A stretch of DNA of 9,672 nucleotides from an uncultured Ruminococcus sp. (GTDB taxonomy: Bacteria; Bacillota; Clostridia; Oscillospirales; Ruminococcaceae), in assembly GCA_900551505.1 (NCBI GenBank), contig URWK01000036.1, positions 1 to 9,672 on the forward strand, given 5' to 3'. The position numbers and the translations under genes were made by a program. Shown one piece after another: positions 6,481-9,672 of the stretch. Under the pieces are notes generated by a model. The model did no database searches. It was not told the DNA's origin and saw nothing but the letters and a program-made list of their open reading frames with translations. The stretch's first letter is position 1. Each line of letters opens with the position of its first letter.

Positions 6481-7719
6481 ATGACAGATGAAACCAATAA
6501 TAAAAAGAAAAAGTTTATGCTGAAAAGTGACAACGATTCAAAAAATACAAGTATGTTCCGCCCCATACTTGTTTCATGTTCAATAACTTTTGTAGTTACA
6601 CTTCTTTTCTCTTTTCAGGTGTTCAGCCAAACTTTCAGATATGCGAAGGAAACTGCTGACAAATACGCAAGAGCCGAAGAAATCTCACAATTCGTAAATG
6701 AGAATTTCTACAAGGAAGTTGACGAAGAAAAACTTATGAACAGTATGCTTACAGGTTATGTAAGCGGACTTGATGACAAGTATTCACGCTATCAGACTCC
6801 GGAAGAATATGAAAATACCCAGCAGACCGACAAAGGTATGATGACAGGTATCGGCGTTACTGTAGAGAAGACTGAAGACGGTTACATGAAAGTTACCGAC
6901 ATCACAACAATATCCCCCGCAAAGAGAATGGGTGTACTTATCGGCGATATTATCACGGCTGTTGATGGTCATGACGTTAAGGAAACAGGTTATAACGAAT
7001 CCATCTCACTTATCAAGGAGGGCGACCTCGGCGTTGACGTGGTACTTACGATAAAGCGTGGAGATGAAACTCTTGACCTGCCTGTCACAAGAAAACAAAT
7101 TGAAGTGCAGACTGTAAAATGGGAAGTCCTTGAGGGCAATCTCGGCTATATCAGAATAGAACATTTCAGAAGTAACACTTTTGCCCAGTTTGAAACTGCT
7201 TTAAAAGAACTTGACGAACAGAATGTAAAGGGTTATATATTTGATTTGCGTGATGACGGTGGCGGACTTGTAAATGCCATGTCCGACTGTCTTGACCCGT
7301 TGCTTCCCGAAGGCGATATCGCCATTGCAACATATCGTGACGGACACACGGAAGTTATCTGCAAGTCAGATGCGAACGAAACAAATTTGCCTATGGTCGC
7401 AATCATGAACGGCAATACCGCAAGTTCTTCCGAATTATTCATTGCTTCCCTGCGTGATTTCAAGGGAATTAAAACCATCGGCACAAAGTCTTTCGGAAAA
7501 GCCATTATGCAAACCACTTCCCCGCTTAAAACAGGCGGTGCAATTACCGTTACCGTTGCCGAAATCAAAACCACCAAATCGGAAAGTTATCATGGTATAG
7601 GGCTTTATCCGGATTATGAAACAGAACTTGATGAAGGCGTTGACATAAACGATAAGGAACACACAGGAGATAACCAGCTTCAAAAAGCTGTCGAAGTCCT
7701 TAAAACCGAAATTAACTAA
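6481..7719 (+). CDS. S41-family C-terminal processing protease (CtpA-type)
   Basis: Membrane-anchored serine protease facing outside the cell. Order: Lys-rich cytoplasmic tail (1-25), one TM segment (about 27-49), a helical region (55-115), a PDZ domain (about 118-195, beginning MMTGIGVTVEK) and the S41 catalytic domain (about 210-375). The Ser/Lys dyad is visible as Ser315 in NGNTASSSE and Lys340 in SFGKAIMQ, with Gln344. The family usually has GKG where this protein has GKA. Its length of 412 is normal. AGGGGGA at 6468-6474 is the ribosome binding site; the gap after the hydrolase gene is 30 bases, so it is very likely in the same operon. S41 proteases beside envelope hydrolases may process or degrade them; here that is inference only. 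The operon appears to end after this gene (terminator at 7801-7830). Confidence 0.93.
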   Translation: MTDETNNKKKKFMLKSDNDSKNTSMFRPILVSCSITFVVTLLFSFQVFSQTFRYAKETADKYARAEEISQFVNENFYKEVDEEKLMNSMLTGYVSGLDDKYSRYQTPEEYENTQQTDKGMMTGIGVTVEKTEDGYMKVTDITTISPAKRMGVLIGDIITAVDGHDVKETGYNESISLIKEGDLGVDVVLTIKRGDETLDLPVTRKQIEVQTVKWEVLEGNLGYIRIEHFRSNTFAQFETALKELDEQNVKGYIFDLRDDGGGLVNAMSDCLDPLLPEGDIAIATYRDGHTEVICKSDANETNLPMVAIMNGNTASSSELFIASLRDFKGIKTIGTKSFGKAIMQTTSPLKTGGAITVTVAEIKTTKSESYHGIGLYPDYETELDEGVDINDKEHTGDNQLQKAVEVLKTEIN

Positions 7720-7770
7720 TTCCTGAAATCCCCTTATTGATGGTATTCACGAAAAAATCTTAAAAAGCCC

Positions 7771-7799
7771 TTGACTTTATGTAAGTTATGTGATATTAT
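7771..7799 (+). promoter_or_regulatory. Strong extended -10 promoter for rpmG-secE-nusG
   Basis: -35 TTGACT (7771-7776), 17-base spacer, -10 TATTAT (7794-7799), with TG at 7791-7792 one base before the -10 (extended -10). Predicted start is near 7806, giving a leader of about 130 bases before rpmG. Confidence 0.75.
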
Positions 7800-7800
7800 T

Positions 7801-7830
7801 AATATACCTCTTTCAGAGGTATATTTTTTT
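7801..7830 (+). terminator. Intrinsic terminator overlapping the rpmG promoter start site
   Basis: An 11-bp stem (7801-7811 with 7815-7825, core ACCTCT/AGAGGT) with a 3-base loop is followed by a run of Ts to 7830. It should end transcripts coming from the ftsEX-hydrolase-protease operon. The predicted start of the downstream promoter (~7806) falls inside the left arm, so only about 6 bp of the stem would form in RNA started there. Confidence 0.85.
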
Positions 7831-7937
7831 GCGTTCTTTTATCCGTGTGTTCTATCCGTTTCGGTTTCGGAAAATCTTTGAGAGCATGGTCTTGAACGTA
7901 ATTTTAAATGCGGTAACAAACGTCAGGAGGTGCCTAT

Positions 7938-8087
7938 ATGAGAGTTAAAGTAACTTTGGCTTGTACTGAATGCAAGCAGCGTAACTACAATTCAAAGAAA
8001 AACAAGAAAAATGACCCTGACAGACTTGAAATGAACAAGTATTGCAAGTTTTGCAGAAAACACACTCTGCACAGGGAAACTAAGTAA
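7938..8087 (+). CDS. rpmG: 50S ribosomal protein L33 (zinc-binding type)
   Basis: A 49-residue large-subunit protein, translated as MRVKVTLACTECKQRNY and ending in FCRKHTLHRETK. Two CxxC pairs (Cys9/Cys12 and Cys36/Cys39) bind zinc, marking the C+ form of L33. In low-GC Gram-positives a C+ form is often accompanied by a cysteine-free paralogue used in zinc shortage; none is in this window. AGGAGG at 7925-7930 lies 7 bases before the ATG. The secE gene follows after 18 bases. This is the normal position of rpmG, ahead of secE-nusG. Confidence 0.96.
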   Translation: MRVKVTLACTECKQRNYNSKKNKKNDPDRLEMNKYCKFCRKHTLHRETK

Positions 8088-8105
8088 AAACGGGCGGAGG
8101 TTACT

Positions 8106-8423
8106 ATGGCCAAAAATAAGGACAAAGAAAAGTCTGAGCTCATGAGCGTAACTGCTACAGGTCCTGCAAGGACTTCCAAAAATGAGCCAGCAAAAACCTC
8201 AGCCAAGGGAGGAAAGGAAGAAAAACTTTCTCTCAAAGAAAAAATCTCCCGCTATTTCAGAGACCTTAAAAGCGAATTCAAAAAAGTTACCTGGCCTTCA
8301 AAAAAGGAAGTCATCGACAATACTGTCGTTGTCCTTGTAACTGTTGTTCTGCTTGGTCTTTTCGTAGGCGGTCTTGATTTGGGTATGTACAAGTTGCTCG
8401 AACTTTTCCTGAACAAGGCCTGA
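8106..8423 (+). CDS. secE: Preprotein translocase subunit SecE
   Basis: Small essential membrane subunit of the SecYEG channel. The core is C-terminal: an amphipathic helix with SEFKKVTWPSKKEV (57-70), the SecE signature, and a single TM segment (about 72-97). The first ~40 residues are a Lys/Ala/Ser-rich extension that looks disordered, making the protein 105 residues against about 60 in Bacillus subtilis. Length variation at this end is common. GGAGG at 8096-8100 precedes the ATG. It is followed by nusG after 54 bases, as in most bacteria. Confidence 0.95.
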   Translation: MAKNKDKEKSELMSVTATGPARTSKNEPAKTSAKGGKEEKLSLKEKISRYFRDLKSEFKKVTWPSKKEVIDNTVVVLVTVVLLGLFVGGLDLGMYKLLELFLNKA

Positions 8424-8477
8424 GATTCCTTTATTCATCAACATATATCGCTTGTCAGCTAAAAGGGAGGAATAATA

Positions 8478-9014
8478 ATGTCAGACGTAGCACAATGGTA
8501 TGTTGTCCATACTTATTCCGGCTATGAAAACAAGGTTAAACAGAACATTGAAAAGGTTGTCGAAAACCGTAACCTTAAAAAAGTTATTCTTGAAGTAAAA
8601 GTGCCGACTGAAACTGTAACGGAAATTGCCGATGGAAAAGTAAGAGAAATCGAAAGAAAACTCTATCCGGGCTATGTCATTATAAAAATGGTTTATAATG
8701 AAAGTATCAAAGATGCCTGGTATGTCGTAAAGAATACCCGTGGCGTTACAGGATTTGTCGGCCCTAATTCAGAACCTACTCCCCTTTCCGAAAAAGAGCT
8801 TGAAACTATGTTCGGAAAACCACACAGCGATGTGGAAACCAATTTTGCTGTAGGCGACAGTGTAAAAATCTTGGGAACTTCTATGGATGGCTTTCCGGGT
8901 ATTGTTCAGAGCCTTAATACCGATGAGGACAAGGTTGGTGTCATGGTTTCCATGCTCGGACGTGACACTCTTGCAACTTTCAGTCTTAATCAGGTTATGA
9001 AGGTTGACGACTAA
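8478..9014 (+). CDS. nusG: Transcription elongation/termination factor NusG
   Basis: Binds the RNA polymerase clamp and affects pausing, and links polymerase to partners through its C-terminal domain. The NGN domain covers about 1-112: WYVVHTYSGYENKVKQNI at 7-24, LYPGYVIIKM at 62-71, and RGVTGFVGPN at 88-97. The KOW domain covers about 123-178: FAVGDSVKI and GFPGIVQSLN. The usual SMFGRxTPVEL stretch reads SMLGRDTLATF (158-168), a divergent form that keeps the GRxT core. Length 178 is standard. GGGAGG at 8465-8470 is the ribosome binding site. Confidence 0.97.
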   Translation: MSDVAQWYVVHTYSGYENKVKQNIEKVVENRNLKKVILEVKVPTETVTEIADGKVREIERKLYPGYVIIKMVYNESIKDAWYVVKNTRGVTGFVGPNSEPTPLSEKELETMFGKPHSDVETNFAVGDSVKILGTSMDGFPGIVQSLNTDEDKVGVMVSMLGRDTLATFSLNQVMKVDD

Positions 9015-9034
9015 ACACAAATCATTCACTCTAT

Positions 9035-9092
9035 CTGTCTCGGAACTGAAAAAATATTTAAAAAGTTCCGACAGCGTTAACTTTAACGCTGT
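9035..9092 (+). other. Two stem-loops in the nusG-rplK spacer
   Basis: Hairpin A pairs CGGAACT (9041-9047) with AGTTCCG (9064-9070); the stem can extend by CTGT (9035-9038) with ACAG (9071-9074) around a 2-base bulge. Hairpin B pairs ACAGCGTTA (9071-9079) with TAACGCTGT (9084-9092), loop ACTT. The two compete for ACAG at 9071-9074. Neither is followed by a T-run, so neither is a terminator. They may mark processing sites or shape the L1 site that follows directly. Confidence 0.6.
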
Positions 9093-9137
9093 GTGGGAGA
9101 GATGAAAAATTCATTCGTATATCTCGCCATTTACCAC
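9093..9137 (+). promoter_or_regulatory. Probable L1-protein binding leader of the rplK-rplA operon
   Basis: GTGGGAG (9093-9099) faces TACCAC (9132-9137). GTGG pairs with CCAC and GAGAT (9099-9103) with ATCTC (9121-9125), leaving an asymmetric internal loop. The L1-stalk part of 23S rRNA contains the same two strands, GUGGGAG and UACCAC. In E. coli, L1 represses its operon by binding a leader that copies this rRNA site. Here the element ends 8 bases before the rplK ribosome binding site, well placed to block initiation. Confidence 0.7.
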
Positions 9138-9144
9138 AAATTAT

Positions 9145-9151
9145 GGAGGTG
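9145..9151 (+). promoter_or_regulatory. rplK ribosome binding site that decides the start codon
   Basis: GGAGGTG lies 9 bases before the ATG at 9161. An in-frame ATG at 9143 would overlap this site and adds six residues unknown in L11, so 9161 is the start. Confidence 0.9.
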
Positions 9152-9160
9152 CATTTAATC

Positions 9161-9586
9161 ATGGCACAAAAAGTAGTTGGTTATATCAAATTACAGATTA
9201 ATGCAGGAAAGGCTACTCCTGCTCCACCTGTCGGACCTGCTCTCGGTCAGCACGGTGTTAATATCATGGCTTTCACAAAGGAATTCAATGAACGTACAAA
9301 GAATGACATCGGTCTTGTAATCCCTGTTGTTATTACAGTTTACGCTGACCGTTCATTCACTTTCGTTACAAAGACTCCTCCGGCTGCCGTTCTTATCAAG
9401 AAGGCTTGCGGAATCGAAAGTGGTTCAGGTGTTCCTAATAAGACTAAGGTTGCAACAATCACCAAAGAACAGGTTCAGAAGATTGCTGAACAGAAGATGC
9501 CTGACCTCAATGCTTCAAGCCTTGAATCAGCTATGAGCATGATTGCAGGTACAGCTCGTTCAATGGGTGTTACTGTTGTTGACTGA
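9161..9586 (+). CDS. rplK: 50S ribosomal protein L11
   Basis: Builds the L11 stalk base of the large subunit, where elongation factors bind. From the ATG at 9161 the protein is 141 residues, the standard L11 length. It starts MAQKVVGYIKLQI, with the proline-rich hinge APPVGPALGQHGVNIMAF near 21-38, SFTFVTKTPPAAVLIKKA in the N-terminal domain, and a C-terminal rRNA-binding domain ending TARSMGVTVVD. The gene after it should be rplA (L1), outside the window. Control by L1 through the leader at 9093-9137 is likely. Confidence 0.97.
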   Translation: MAQKVVGYIKLQINAGKATPAPPVGPALGQHGVNIMAFTKEFNERTKNDIGLVIPVVITVYADRSFTFVTKTPPAAVLIKKACGIESGSGVPNKTKVATITKEQVQKIAEQKMPDLNASSLESAMSMIAGTARSMGVTVVD

Positions 9587-9611
9587 TTTTTTTAAACCGA
9601 ATTCCGTTTTG

Positions 9612-9651
9612 CCCACATGGTGGGAGGAATTTTCGTCATTTTCCGCTAACC
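9612..9651 (+). promoter_or_regulatory. Second, partial L1-site-like element between rplK and the expected rplA
   Basis: GTGGGAG (9620-9626) recurs. GGT (9619-9621) can pair with ACC (9649-9651) and GGAA (9626-9629) with TTCC (9641-9644), enclosing an internal loop of GGGA against GCTA. The same GTGGG can instead pair with CCCAC (9612-9616) in a small 5-bp hairpin, so two folds exclude each other. The 3' strand reads CTAACC and not TACCAC, so similarity to the L1 site is partial. The function is inferred from motif and position. Confidence 0.4.
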
Positions 9652-9672
9652 GATTTGCGTCATAAAAGCAAT

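Noticed and set aside
7831..7937. Riboswitch or known r-protein leader in the rpmG 5' region
   Set aside because: Only a short TATCCGT repeat (7840-7846 and 7853-7859) and no convincing stem or known conserved core could be seen.
9143..9160. Upstream ATG as the rplK start (147-residue L11)
   Set aside because: It overlaps the GGAGGTG ribosome binding site and adds residues not seen in L11; ATG 9161 gives the standard 141.
9587..9593. Terminator from the T-run directly after rplK
   Set aside because: No stem-loop precedes it, and rplA is expected in the same transcript.

Overview
The window looks like chromosomal core sequence from a moderately low-GC Gram-positive bacterium of the class Clostridia, probably Ruminococcus-like (Oscillospiraceae). 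This rests on the strong AGGAGG-type ribosome binding sites, the rpmG-secE-nusG-rplK order, an ftsE-ftsX-murein hydrolase-S41 protease cluster, and the style of the proteins. The family assignment is inference because no 16S or marker search was possible. All genes lie on the + strand, and I see no mobile element, CRISPR array, tRNA or rRNA gene.

Left part (1-1796): the 3' end of argS (arginyl-tRNA synthetase), then a 408-residue homocysteine S-methyltransferase-type protein, followed by a weak intrinsic-terminator-like hairpin. The argS reading frame is well conserved on both sides of an in-frame TGA at 159-161. This codon sits in the family motif QYAHARI-x-S, where many relatives have Cys or Ser. 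TGA is a normal stop for other genes here and Trp is written TGG, so this is not a wholesale code change. It is the most surprising thing in the window: sequencing error, point mutation, or a recoded/read-through UGA in an essential gene.

Middle part (1797-7719): a promoter at 1970-1998 drives a PucR/CdaR-type regulator. Next comes a tight four-gene cell-envelope cluster: ftsE (TTG start), ftsX (overlapping ftsE), a secreted coiled-coil M23 endopeptidase with intact catalytic residues and a Ser/Glu-rich linker, and an S41 (Ctp) protease. FtsEX is expected to gate the hydrolase from inside the cell through its coiled coil, and the Ctp protease may process or turn over envelope proteins.

Right part (7720-9672): a strong terminator overlaps the predicted start point of an extended -10 promoter. 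The transcription and translation genes follow: rpmG (L33, 49 residues), secE, nusG and rplK (L11). The nusG-rplK spacer holds stem-loops and a GUGGGAG...UACCAC element resembling the L1 site of 23S rRNA, the expected autoregulatory operator of the rplK-rplA operon. A second, less complete copy lies just after rplK, where rplA should begin beyond the window edge.

Apart from the argS TGA and a few regulatory curiosities, this is ordinary housekeeping DNA. I did not find a new multi-gene system.
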